DNA from: JANXSD01 sp043758125 | GTDB lineage: Bacteria; Bacteroidota; Bacteroidia; AKYH767-A; OLB10 | Assembly (NCBI GenBank): GCA_043758125.1 | Contig: JAYVOC010000042.1 | Span: 1 to 31,170, forward strand | Reading direction: 5' to 3' | DNA length: 31,170 nt | In this document: positions 8,348 through 16,587 of the stretch, piece after piece | Position numbering within the stretch: position 1 is the first letter of the stretch | How the letters are laid out: every line of letters starts with the position of its first letter | The notes under the pieces: generated by a model | Databases searched by the model: none | The model's input: only the letters and a program-made list of their open reading frames with translations | Told to the model about the DNA's origin: nothing | Position numbers and translations under genes: made by a program

Positions 8348-9265
8348 TTAGCGTTTAGTAAAAACTCCGATAAAGCGCAAATAGCTTTTCGAGTTGATGT
8401 TCTTGTAATTTACAACGTGCAGTATTTCTGTTTTTAAATTTACTTGTTCTAGGATCCTTCTTTTGAGTGTTTTTACATCATAATGTCTTGAGAAATGTTG
8501 GTTTGAATTTCCATATCTAAATTGCGCATGCATATCTTCCTTAATATTCGGACAATAACACTTAAGCATATTTGAAATCGGATCAAGATTGATTGTATAT
8601 TCTGATGCAAGGTATAGAGGTAAAACAATACATACTCCTCCTGGTTTTAAAATGCGTTCCGCTTCAATGAAGAAGTCAATGTCATTTGTTCCTTCAAAAT
8701 GTTCTAGCGTACAATGCAATGTTATTCCATCAATACTATTGCTCTCAAATGGTAGCTTCGAAGCATTACCACCGATGAGAAAATTATTTAATTCATCTAG
8801 GTAAATTAAATCTTGTGCATAAGAATTATTTACATCATAATGATTTCTAATGATGTTGTAAAATGGTGAATTTGCTGCACCAATATCAATAATGGTTTTA
8901 GCATTATTTGGTTGCAAGAGTTCAATGGACACAAAATGCTCTAATGCTTATTCTATAAAGCTATCCGATTTTACAATACCATTATTAAAATATTCGGATG
9001 GATATTTCACTTCTAGTAAATATTGATTAAATTTTTCTGCATCAATAGTATATGGCGCAATATCGATGCAATGTTTTATTAATTCTTTAACGATAGTGCT
9101 GTCAAGTAATGGATTTGTTTCCTGCTCCATTCGGATGTGACCGACAGTAATTCTACGTCCATGAATTTTTTTTCTGATAAATGGATTGAAATGAAGTGTA
9201 AGGTGTAGTAAATAATGAATCTTTTGATAAATAGGTCGAAAGAATTTTCTTGAAAGATTTATCAT
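8348..9265 (-). pseudogene. class I SAM-dependent methyltransferase interrupted by an in-frame TAA
   Basis: Two coding segments lie in the same frame and are separated only by TAA at 8948-8950. The first (9265-8951, 105 residues) is a leader ending YFNNGIVKSDSFIE. After the stop, ALEHF continues into a GTG at 8932 and the Rossmann domain: IIDIGAANSPF (SAM motif I), an acidic loop, HCTLEHFEG and ILKPGGVCIVLPL. Read through, the product would be about 305 residues, and the join FIE-x-ALEHFVSIELL looks like normal continuous helix sequence. One substitution (for example AAA to TAA) would explain the stop. Possible readings are a recent nonsense mutation, a sequencing error, or separate translation of the C-terminal part from GTG 8932, which keeps the whole SAM-binding domain (194 residues). 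Confidence 0.75.
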
Positions 9266-9464
9266 TTGAAAAAATATAAATTAGTTATTCTGTAAATGAT
9301 AATGAATACACTTTTGGTGCATTTTCGGATATGTTTTCATCTACAGAAAGTAATTCCATTTGGTTAAGTTTTTAAGTTCAGATGACTAAACTAATGAAAA
9401 ATACTTAACCTCCACTTTTAATTGTTAGATCATAAACTTTATAATCTGAAAAATTGACAAGTAC

Positions 9465-10703
9465 CTAGTTCCCTAAAAACATTTTTTTGGTAAGAGTGAA
9501 CCCGTTATTTAGAACTTGAACAAGATATATTCCATTATTAAAATTCGAAGTATTTAAGTTCAATTCTTTTTCACCAACATTAATTATTTTACTTGATAAT
9601 TTACGTCCAGTAATATCATAAACATTAATTGTTGATGCAGCAGTTAATGCTTCGCTAAATGTTATTTCTAAATTATGTTGTGTAGTATTGGTTATCATCG
9701 AAATTCCATTTGTGGCGTTATGATCTTCTAATCCAGTAAGAGAACTTGCCAACCAAATTGTTAAATTCATTAATAGTTTCTGATGATTTCCTGCTGCATC
9801 CGTAATGTAGCCATCATATAAAACATCGTTGTTATCACCAGTTCCATCGTCGGGAGGAGAGCTATCGCCGAAGGCAGCAACTTTACCAGCACCGTATAAT
9901 GCAGTTGCAACTAATACATTTTGGTTGCCTTGTAGGCTTGTACTTTTCCAAACAAATCCTTTAACAGAATTATTCGCTATGGGATCCATTGTAATAGAAG
10001 TACCACTACTCCATAACACTTGAGTAACATTTCCTGCTGATCCGTTTATGATAGGGTTAGTGGGTGTTGATTTTACATTCGTACTTGCATTAGAAAAAGA
10101 AAGATTATCGAATGAAATTCCAAATGGATTTGAAACAACTCCGTTATTTGTGAAAAAGTCATCCCATATTTGTGGTGAATCTATTCCATCATTATTGCGA
10201 TCTGATGACGCGTGATCAGATATCATAAACAAACTTCCACCACTTTGAACAAAGTTTAACAACGCTGTTTTTTCAGAACTCGAAAAAATAATATTGGGTT
10301 CGCAAACAATAAAAATTTTATAGTATGATAAATCTTGAATATTAATTAAACTTCCAAATGTGATTTGTCCATTGTAAGGAAGTGTTTCTACTTGGTATCC
10401 TTTATTCGCACAATCAATTGCCCAATGTGATAAGCCGCCAGTCCAGTAGGTTTCGGGTGTACTTGCAGTAATACCACTTTGTGCTGGAATTGGAAATCTT
10501 GAAGGATTCGATTCATTACCCGTTCCTGCAATCGAAGGACCAGTATTACAGCCAATATTATAGGTGCTCGCATCAATTACCCAATCAGCATTTCCTGACA
10601 TTTCAGATTTTGTAGCATCGAAGAGAATTTTAATGACCTGTGATTTCGCAAATGAATGCGCAAATAATAATAATATAACAACGAGAGTATTTTTTAATTT
10701 CAT
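9465..10703 (-). CDS. secreted protein with glutamine-amidotransferase-like fold and T9SS tail
   Basis: The 412-residue protein has a signal peptide (1 to about 22, ending FAKSQ). The next region alternates strands and helices: IKILFDATKSEMSGNADWVID, then IFIVCEPNIIFSSSEKTALL and FVQSGGSLFMISDHASSDR. This resembles the non-catalytic class I glutamine-amidotransferase-like (ThuA/GldG/DUF4350-type) fold that reads out as 'remove the veil, line of sight' binding domains. I see no clear catalytic Cys triad. A late segment VAAFGDSSPPDDGTGDNND is acidic and may bind metal. The last 75 residues form a T9SS type A sorting domain (STINVYDITGRKL ... KKMFLGN). It is transcribed alone, divergently from kmo. 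It is exported by T9SS; the biochemical role is unknown. Confidence 0.75.
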   Translation of the reverse strand: MKLKNTLVVILLLFAHSFAKSQVIKILFDATKSEMSGNADWVIDASTYNIGCNTGPSIAGTGNESNPSRFPIPAQSGITASTPETYWTGGLSHWAIDCANKGYQVETLPYNGQITFGSLINIQDLSYYKIFIVCEPNIIFSSSEKTALLNFVQSGGSLFMISDHASSDRNNDGIDSPQIWDDFFTNNGVVSNPFGISFDNLSFSNASTNVKSTPTNPIINGSAGNVTQVLWSSGTSITMDPIANNSVKGFVWKSTSLQGNQNVLVATALYGAGKVAAFGDSSPPDDGTGDNNDVLYDGYITDAAGNHQKLLMNLTIWLASSLTGLEDHNATNGISMITNTTQHNLEITFSEALTAASTINVYDITGRKLSSKIINVGEKELNLNTSNFNNGIYLVQVLNNGFTLTKKMFLGN

Positions 10704-10707
10704 GTTT

Positions 10708-10715
10708 CAAAAATA
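10708..10715 (-). promoter_or_regulatory. -7 box 4 bases from the start codon
   Basis: TATTTTTG on the minus strand matches TAnnTTTG exactly and ends 4 bases before the ATG at 10703. A transcript from it would start at or next to the start codon. No clear -33 TTG was found at the usual distance. Confidence 0.45.
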
Positions 10716-10861
10716 CAACGAATTAATGATTTTTAAGATGAATTCTAAGTAAGGAATAATTTTACATGACATTCTATAATAATGAGCAAAAAATTTCGAT
10801 TATGAACTTGTATTCACTTAATTTGTAATCTCAATAAAAACTTTCTCCTATTTCATCTTTT

Positions 10862-12199
10862 ATGCAAAAAATTACAATAGTTGGTTCTGGTCTGGTGGGT
10901 TCGTTATTGTCAATTTACCTCGCAAAACGTGGTTATCAGGTCAACGTTTATGAAAGAAGAGCTGATTTGCGTACGAACCGTATTTCTGCAGGAAGATCAA
11001 TTAACCTTGCGCTAAGTGATCGCGGTTGGAGAGGGCTGGCAGCAATAGGTATTGAGCAAGAGATTCGAAAAGTTGCCATTCCAATGAATGGAAGAATGAT
11101 GCATTCGGTAGATGGGAAACTTACGTATCAGGCGTATGGCAAATCCGGACAAGCAATAAATTCCGTTTCTCGTGGTGGATTGAATTGTGTTTTGATGGAT
11201 ATTGCAGAACAACATGGTGTAAAGATTCATTTTCAACAACGTTGTACGGGTATTGATTTAAAAACTGCAACTGCCTATTTTGAAGATGATGAACAAAAAA
11301 AATCAGAAGTACAATCTGATCGAATTTTTGCAACTGATGGCGCTTTTTCTGCTGGAAGATTACAGATGCAATTGAGTACAGATCAGTTTCAATATTCACA
11401 AAGTTATTTGGAGCATGGTTACAAAGAGTTAACGATTCCACCAACTAAAGATGGTGAGTATGCAATGGATCCAAATGCATTACATATTTGGCCACGATCA
11501 GCATACATGATGATTGCATTACCAAATTTGGACAAGAGTTTTACTTGCACATTATTTTTTCCTCACAAAGGTGAGCCTTCTTTTGAATCATTAAATACAG
11601 AAAAGAAAACAATGAATTTCTTTAACACGATGTTTGCGGATGCTGTTCCTATGATGCCAACATTGAAAGAAGATTATGCAAACAATCCTTCATCATCTTT
11701 AGTAACGGTTCGTTGTTTTCCTTGGAGATTTAGCGATAAAGTTTTATTGCTTGGTGATGCTGCACATGCTATTGTTCCATTTTATGGACAAGGCATGAAT
11801 TGCGGTTTTGAAGATTGCGTTGTGTTAAATGAATTGATGGATTTGCATGGCGAAAATTGGGAAATGATTTTTAGTGAATGTGAACGATTACGAAAGCCTG
11901 ATGCAGATGCAATTGCTGAGTTAGCATTAAATAATTTTATTGAGATGCGTGATAAGGTAGGACAAGAATCATTTTTATTGCAGAAGAAGATCGAAGCATG
12001 GTTTAGTGAAAAACATCCTGATAGATGGACGCCGTTGTATACGATGGTGAGTTATAGTCCGCAGATTCGGTATAGCGAAGCGTTGCGCGAAGGGAAAAAG
12101 CAAGAGGCAATCATGCAACAAATTATGGCGATGCCTGATATCAAAGAGCAATGGAGTTCAAATCATGTAGAAAATAAAATTTTGGAATTGCTTATGTAA
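10862..12199 (+). CDS. kmo: kynurenine 3-monooxygenase
   Basis: The 445-residue flavoprotein has the FAD dinucleotide-binding motif GSGLVGSLLSIYLAKRG (8-24) with ERRADLR at 31-37. SINLALSDRG (47-56) is a signature of kynurenine 3-monooxygenases. GDAAHAIVPFYGQGMNCGFED (298-318) is the second FAD motif of the family. The enzyme hydroxylates L-kynurenine with NADPH and O2 to 3-hydroxykynurenine, a step toward quinolinate and NAD or in tryptophan breakdown. Length and motifs are intact. The other kynurenine pathway genes (tryptophan dioxygenase, kynureninase) are not adjacent. Neighbours are a divergent T9SS protein upstream and a repeat-rich convergent spacer downstream. Bacterial KMO is common in Bacteroidota. 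Confidence 0.95.
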   Translation: MQKITIVGSGLVGSLLSIYLAKRGYQVNVYERRADLRTNRISAGRSINLALSDRGWRGLAAIGIEQEIRKVAIPMNGRMMHSVDGKLTYQAYGKSGQAINSVSRGGLNCVLMDIAEQHGVKIHFQQRCTGIDLKTATAYFEDDEQKKSEVQSDRIFATDGAFSAGRLQMQLSTDQFQYSQSYLEHGYKELTIPPTKDGEYAMDPNALHIWPRSAYMMIALPNLDKSFTCTLFFPHKGEPSFESLNTEKKTMNFFNTMFADAVPMMPTLKEDYANNPSSSLVTVRCFPWRFSDKVLLLGDAAHAIVPFYGQGMNCGFEDCVVLNELMDLHGENWEMIFSECERLRKPDADAIAELALNNFIEMRDKVGQESFLLQKKIEAWFSEKHPDRWTPLYTMVSYSPQIRYSEALREGKKQEAIMQQIMAMPDIKEQWSSNHVENKILELLM

Positions 12200-12253
12200 T
12201 TTCAATGTATATTTTGGCGTCGAATGTTTATACATCAATGAATAATTTTTTTG

Positions 12254-12272
12254 TCGACCCTGAAGGGGTCGA
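12254..12272. repeat. REP-like hairpin unit, copy 1
   Basis: TCGACCCTGAAGGGGTCGA forms a 7-bp stem (TCGACCC/GGGTCGA) with loop TGAAG. It is preceded by a run of T and followed by ATGTTT. The same 19 bases recur at 12316 and 12366. Confidence 0.85.
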
Positions 12273-12315
12273 ATGTTTTCGTCAACGAATTTTTTAGCGG
12301 GAGAAGATTTTTTTT

Positions 12316-12334
12316 TCGACCCTGAAGGGGTCGA
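12316..12334. repeat. REP-like hairpin unit, copy 2
   Basis: The 19-base unit is identical to copy 1. Here the stem extends to 8 bp because it is flanked by T and A (TTCGACCC/GGGTCGAA). It lies 62 bases after copy 1, again behind a long T-run. Confidence 0.85.
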
Positions 12335-12365
12335 ATAGCCATAGCAAACGGAGGAAGATTTTTTG

Positions 12366-12384
12366 TCGACCCTGAAGGGGTCGA
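12366..12384. repeat. REP-like hairpin unit, copy 3
   Basis: The 19-base unit is identical to copies 1 and 2, 50 bases after copy 2. The flanks (TTTTTG before, ATGTTTATTGAATCATTTTT after) resemble those of copy 1, so a longer unit was probably duplicated. Confidence 0.85.
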
Positions 12385-12497
12385 ATGTTTATTGAATCAT
12401 TTTTTTTTTGCGTGAGGGATAGCAGTGAAAAGCCCACAGCCATGAAGTTTGGTTTTTCACCAATACTACATGGCGAGGACTTGCAACGTATAGCCAG

Positions 12498-12530
12498 ACC
12501 CAAATTTTGGTTTTTCACCAAAAATTGGGT
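12498..12530. terminator. long hairpin, possible bidirectional terminator
   Basis: ACCCAAATTTTGG and CCAAAAATTGGGT can pair over 13 positions with one mismatch, around the loop TTTTTCA. A smaller version, TTGGTTTTTCACCAA, lies at 12449-12463. The hairpin sits between convergent genes, 25 bases from the end of the minus-strand gene, so it could end transcription from either side. It could equally be part of a dispersed repeat. Confidence 0.5.
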
Positions 12531-12554
12531 CACGCCCAAAGGAATCAAAATTTT

Positions 12555-13778
12555 TTAAAGATTAACTTTTTCCAAAATTGCTTTTGCTTCATCGAGTGCG
12601 CGACGAACATGATTACGTACTTGAAAAACGCGTGACAATAATTTATTCACCTTCGCATCGGGAGCTTCAGATTCTATTTCATCGATCCATAAAACGGTGC
12701 CACTCATTCCGAATGTATCAAGAGGTGTTCTAAATTCTACTGTTGATTTTAAAATCGCATCTGCATCGTTATTGGAAATCGCATCATCTAAATTTTTCAT
12801 CATCATCGGAAAGTCTTCAACATATTTGTACAATGTTTTTGATGCTAATTTTGATTCTCCATTAACTTTCTCTGCAAAAACATCTGCGCGAATTAAAATT
12901 AATTCTACCGTTGAAAGGCGCGTTGTTAAATTTAATATTTCTTTCGTTGGCGGTACTGAAATTGCTTTCGCAACAACTTTTTCTGTCGGAGAAACAGGAG
13001 TTATTATTTCAGAAACATTGTTTTTTATTTCTTGTTTCTCAACACTAATTTTCGGCGCACTTTCTTTTCGTTGAATAGCAACTGGAGGCGCTGAATTTAA
13101 TCGTTGCACTTTTCCATTTAACAAAAAAACTAAAATCAATAAAATCAAAATACTGAAGCCCATGATCCAAATCAAACGATCATTATTGTCGGGACTTTTC
13201 GTTACTTCTTCTGGCTTAACAGGTGCTGCTTGCAGATCAATTTTATTTTGCAACGTCGTATTAATTTTCTTTAACGAATCCATTGCAACTTGAAACATTA
13301 CTTTATTTAAACTATCGCTAATTTTATTCGCTTCGCTTTGTGCTGCCATTGCTGATTTAACATTTCCATTTGCGAGATGCCAGTTGGAATACGCTTCATA
13401 GCTACGACGGAGTTCTTCGCCACGAGCATATTGCGATGCCCATGTCATTGCAGAATCTAAAAATTTTGCTGCAGGCTTTAATTTCTTTTGTTCTTGTAAA
13501 TAAGTTGCAGTCCAAATAGCAGCTTTAATTTTACTTGAAGCATTGATGGCAGAAAGTGGTTGTGAAATGATCGTGTCTAAAGTTTGATAGGCGGGTAAAG
13601 GCTTGCCCGATTTCCAACTCTGAACGGCTCTTGTAAGCTGCTCTTTCAACAAACTATCGGGTAGCGAACCATCCGCTGATTGCGCATAAATGTGCCCACA
13701 AAAGAGCGTAAGAAAGACAGCCGTAATTAGTGCAAAGAGAGAAAATGTACGTGGAAGAGGAGAAGAATAATTTATCAT
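12555..13778 (-). CDS. membrane-anchored protein with degenerate Hpt-like C-terminal domain
   Basis: I do not recognise the family. From ATG 13778 the protein has about 407 residues; the frame extends to a GTG at 13799, but TATTTTTG at 13787-13794 suggests transcription begins after it. A signal sequence (LFALITAVFLTLFCGHIYAQ) leads to a helical, TPR-like extracytoplasmic part. One membrane segment follows (RLIWIMGFSILILLILVFLL), then a Pro/Lys/Val-rich linker. The last 110 residues are helical (LSTVELILIRADVFAEKV ... DEAKAILEKVNL). Their core, ILKSTVEFRTPLDTFGMSG, has the spacing of the Hpt motif around its phospho-His, but the His position is not His. Such a protein could pass or sense a signal across the membrane without phosphotransfer. 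The domain reading is tentative. Confidence 0.6.
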   Translation of the reverse strand: MINYSSPLPRTFSLFALITAVFLTLFCGHIYAQSADGSLPDSLLKEQLTRAVQSWKSGKPLPAYQTLDTIISQPLSAINASSKIKAAIWTATYLQEQKKLKPAAKFLDSAMTWASQYARGEELRRSYEAYSNWHLANGNVKSAMAAQSEANKISDSLNKVMFQVAMDSLKKINTTLQNKIDLQAAPVKPEEVTKSPDNNDRLIWIMGFSILILLILVFLLNGKVQRLNSAPPVAIQRKESAPKISVEKQEIKNNVSEIITPVSPTEKVVAKAISVPPTKEILNLTTRLSTVELILIRADVFAEKVNGESKLASKTLYKYVEDFPMMMKNLDDAISNNDADAILKSTVEFRTPLDTFGMSGTVLWIDEIESEAPDAKVNKLLSRVFQVRNHVRRALDEAKAILEKVNL

Positions 13779-13786
13779 AACGGTGG

Positions 13787-13794
13787 CAAAAATA
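13787..13794 (-). promoter_or_regulatory. -7 box 8 bases from the start codon
   Basis: TATTTTTG (minus strand) matches TAnnTTTG and ends 8 bases before ATG 13778. It lies inside the longer reading frame from GTG 13799, which favours the ATG. A TTG upstream is 24 bases away, longer than usual. Confidence 0.45.
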
Positions 13795-13956
13795 GTCACT
13801 CTAGGCCATCTTTAGCATCAATTTTTAATAAGTCGGTTATCGTGTTTTTAACAACATTAGTTAACTAACTAGTAATTAGTATTTCTAGAAAATCACCAAA
13901 ATACCTTTGAACAAAATTGTAGGGATAAATCACAGCAAAAGCTCTCATCTTTTCCG

Positions 13957-13964
13957 TACGTTTG
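13957..13964 (+). promoter_or_regulatory. -7 box of the aminotransferase gene
   Basis: TACGTTTG followed by CAGCC matches the TAnnTTTG element and shares TTTGCAGCC with the HU promoter at 30107. The ATG at 13985 is 20 bases downstream. No -33 TTG is evident. The box lies inside the longer frame that begins at TTG 13907, so it supports the ATG. Confidence 0.55.
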
Positions 13965-13984
13965 CAGCCAATATTCCTAATTCA

Positions 13985-15274
13985 ATGTCAAGTACTACTC
14001 TTAAACAGCAGGCCATTTTTCCGGTATCACAAATGGCGGAGCATCTTATCGGTTCTGAAATTATCAAACTGGCAAATGAAGTTAACGAACGAATAAAGAA
14101 AGGTGAGAAAATTGCAAATCTCACTATTGGCGATTTTGATCCTACCGTTTTTCCGATTCCTGTTAAATTGCGTGATGAAATTATCAAGGCATATGAAGAA
14201 GGGCATACCAATTATCCTGTTGCGAATGGGATGTTGGAACTTCGTAAAGCAGTTGTAGAATATGTTTCTCGTAATCAGAAATTAGATTATGTTGCAGATG
14301 AAATTTTAATTGCAGGAGGAGCGCGACCTTTAATTTATGCAATCTATGCAACGTTACTTGATCCAGGTGATAAAGTTATTTATGCTATTCCATCGTGGAA
14401 TAATAATCACTATTGTCATTTGTTTAGAGCGGAAGGGTTGCAAGTAGAAGCATTTCCTGAAGATAATTTTATGCTTACCGCTGATTCAATAAAACCATTT
14501 ATTAAGGAGGCGAAATTGTTGGCGTTATGCTCGCCACAAAATCCTACGGGTACAGTTTTTACTAAAGAGCAGTTGCAAGCAATATGTGATTTAGTGATAG
14601 CGGAAAATATGCGTCGTGGTGTTGATGAAAAACCATTGTATGTAATGTATGATCAAATTTACAGCGCACTTACTTATGGTGATGTTGAACATTTTGATCC
14701 TGTAACATTATGTCCTCAGTTACGCCCGTATACTGTGTTTGTAGATGGTTTATCGAAAGCATTTGCTGCTACAGGAATCCGTGTGGGTTGGTCGTTCGGA
14801 CCAGCAAATATTATTGATAAGATGAAATCGATTTTATCGCATATAGGCGCTTGGGCACCGAAAGCAGAGCAGATTGCTTCTGCAAGATTTATGAACGACA
14901 TCAATGCGTTAGATGCGTATATGTTGAACTTCCGTAAAGAAGTAGAAGAGCGTTTGCGAAATATTTATAATGGATTTGAAGCATTGCGTACAGAGGGATT
15001 TGCTGTTCGTTGTATTGAACCGATGGCAGCCATATATCTTACCATTCAATTTGATTTGAAGGGAAAGAAAAAGAAAGATGGAAGTGTCATTCAAACTACG
15101 GAAGATATTACTGCATTTATTTTAGGCGAAGCGAAGATGGCGATCGTTCCCTTCTCTGCCTTTGGTGCATCAAAAGAATCTACTTGGTACCGACTTTCTG
15201 TTGGGACATGTAAGAAAGAACAAATTACAGAGATGATTGCTCAACTTCGTGCTGCATTAAATTTACTTCAGTAA
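13985..15274 (+). CDS. PLP-dependent class I/II aminotransferase (aspartate aminotransferase-like)
   Basis: The 429-residue protein has the fold type I landmarks: HTNYPVANGMLELRKAV (74-90), GGARPLIYAI (111-120), SPQNPTGT (183-190), DQIYSALTY (223-231), the PLP lysine K258 in DGLSKAFAATGIRVGWS, and R266. It transfers an amino group between an amino acid and a 2-oxo acid. The substrate cannot be read from the sequence; aspartate is a common annotation. The start at ATG 13985 is chosen because a -7 box lies 20 bases before it and the N-terminus then reads MSSTTLKQQAIF. An insert of KGKKKKDG near residue 360 is lysine-rich. The next gene on the same strand (mannose-1-phosphate guanylyltransferase) begins 99 bases later, so co-transcription is possible but not shown. 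Confidence 0.9.
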   Translation: MSSTTLKQQAIFPVSQMAEHLIGSEIIKLANEVNERIKKGEKIANLTIGDFDPTVFPIPVKLRDEIIKAYEEGHTNYPVANGMLELRKAVVEYVSRNQKLDYVADEILIAGGARPLIYAIYATLLDPGDKVIYAIPSWNNNHYCHLFRAEGLQVEAFPEDNFMLTADSIKPFIKEAKLLALCSPQNPTGTVFTKEQLQAICDLVIAENMRRGVDEKPLYVMYDQIYSALTYGDVEHFDPVTLCPQLRPYTVFVDGLSKAFAATGIRVGWSFGPANIIDKMKSILSHIGAWAPKAEQIASARFMNDINALDAYMLNFRKEVEERLRNIYNGFEALRTEGFAVRCIEPMAAIYLTIQFDLKGKKKKDGSVIQTTEDITAFILGEAKMAIVPFSAFGASKESTWYRLSVGTCKKEQITEMIAQLRAALNLLQ

Positions 15275-15373
15275 AATAAAGTATTGAAAAATAAATTTGT
15301 TTGTACGATTACGATTACGATCGGAATGAAAAAAAAATAGAATCACGTATAACATCCTTGTTAAATTTTTTAT

Positions 15374-16459
15374 ATGAAAAATAATTATTGTGTGATCATG
15401 GCAGGAGGAATCGGAAGTCGTTTCTGGCCGATGAGTCGCAATGCACGTCCTAAACAATTTCTGGATATTTTAGGAACAGGAAAAACGTTGATTCAACAAA
15501 CGTATGAGCGCTTTCTAAAAATTTGTCCGAAAGAAAATATCATCATCGTTACGAATGCTGATTATATTAAATTAGTGTTGGAACAATTGCCAGATCTAAA
15601 ACCTGATCAAGTATTAGCGGAACCTCGTCGTAGAAATACTGCACCGTGTATTGCTTATGCTGCGCAGAAAATTTTGTTGCGAAATCCAAATGCGAATATG
15701 GTTGTTGCACCTTCTGATCATGTGATTTTAAAAGAAGAAGCGTTTACCGATGCTATTTTAAAGTGCTTTGAATACACAAAAGAGCAAGATTCATTGCTTA
15801 CGCTTGGAATTAAACCTAGTCGTCCAGATACGGGTTATGGTTACATTCAATTTATTGATGATAAAACAGAAGTTTCTAATAAAGTTTCGAAGGTAAAAAC
15901 GTTTACAGAGAAGCCTGATTTAGAGATGGCGAAATTCTTTTTGCAAACAGGAGAGTTTTTATGGAATGCAGGAATTTTTATTTGGAATGTGCAAGCAATT
16001 TTGAAGGCGATGAAAGAACATCTTCCTGAGATGGATGCTATTTTTAGTGAAGGAATTAGTTTGTACGATACGCCGGCGGAAGAAGAATTTATTCGCAAAG
16101 CTTATGAGCAATGTACAAATATCTCTATCGATTTTGGAGTGATGGAAAAAGCAAAAAATGTTTTCGTAATGAGTTCGGAATTTGGATGGAGCGATTTAGG
16201 AACTTACGGTTCTTTGTATGAACATGTGCATCATGATGAGCATAAAAATGCAATTGTTGGCAAGCAAGTAATGACGTACGACACTTACAACTGCATCGTG
16301 AATGTTCCCAAAGATAAACTTGTTGTGTTGCAAGGATTAGATGATTATATCGTTGTTGAGTCGGATCATATTTTATTGGTTTGTCGTAAAACGGATGAGC
16401 AACAGATTCGTCAGTTTGTGAATGATGTAAAATTAAAAAAGGGAGAGAAGTTTTTATAG
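15374..16459 (+). CDS. manC: mannose-1-phosphate guanylyltransferase
   Basis: The 361-residue enzyme has the nucleotidyltransferase signature GGIGSRFWPMSRNARPKQF (11-29), EPRRRNTAP (83-91), APSDHVI (112-118), FTEKPD (177-182) and LWNAGIFIW (196-204). It makes GDP-mannose from mannose-1-phosphate and GTP in the cytoplasm. GDP-mannose feeds mannose, fucose or rhamnose residues into surface polysaccharides, O-glycans or lipopolysaccharide. The C-terminal left-handed helix region is short and there is no phosphomannose isomerase domain, so it is the monofunctional form usual in Bacteroidota. The ATG at 15374 gives a normal N-terminus (MKNNYCVIMAGG). It follows the aminotransferase gene on the same strand. 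Confidence 0.95.
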   Translation: MKNNYCVIMAGGIGSRFWPMSRNARPKQFLDILGTGKTLIQQTYERFLKICPKENIIIVTNADYIKLVLEQLPDLKPDQVLAEPRRRNTAPCIAYAAQKILLRNPNANMVVAPSDHVILKEEAFTDAILKCFEYTKEQDSLLTLGIKPSRPDTGYGYIQFIDDKTEVSNKVSKVKTFTEKPDLEMAKFFLQTGEFLWNAGIFIWNVQAILKAMKEHLPEMDAIFSEGISLYDTPAEEEFIRKAYEQCTNISIDFGVMEKAKNVFVMSSEFGWSDLGTYGSLYEHVHHDEHKNAIVGKQVMTYDTYNCIVNVPKDKLVVLQGLDDYIVVESDHILLVCRKTDEQQIRQFVNDVKLKKGEKFL

Positions 16460-16587
16460 ACTTTTAGCAACTTTTGTATTCAATATTCTGGAAATAATAA
16501 TTACTGTTTCATTGATAATGCAAGGATTTGTATTGACTGATTAACGCTAAACTTTTTTTGCTGCAAAACTATTTTTCAATTGATCTT

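Larger units (their letters stand above)
12200..12554. other. repeat-rich convergent spacer between kmo and the 12555-13778 gene
   Basis: This 355-base gene-free stretch holds three near-identical hairpin units (12254-12272, 12316-12334, 12366-12384) set between T-runs, then a second module with two copies of GGTTTTTCACCAA (from 12451 and 12509). A minus-strand open frame across the stretch merely translates these repeats and is not a gene. The genes on both sides converge on it, so it may also end transcription in both directions. Confidence 0.7.

Noticed and set aside
8948..8950. Stop codon recoding (for example TAA read as an amino acid)
   Set aside because: TAA is the normal terminator of many genes in the window and no recoding element was seen nearby.
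9363..9409. GGTTAAG/CTTAACC inverted repeat before the gene at 9465-10703
   Set aside because: The arms are short, about 30 bases apart and AT-rich; expected by chance.
12294..12548. Minus-strand open frame of 84 residues downstream of kmo
   Set aside because: It only translates the hairpin repeats and the second repeat module; no protein-like composition or start context.
15306..15320. ACGATTACGATTACGAT short tandem repeat before manC
   Set aside because: Only about two and a half units of 6 bases; not enough to call a functional repeat.
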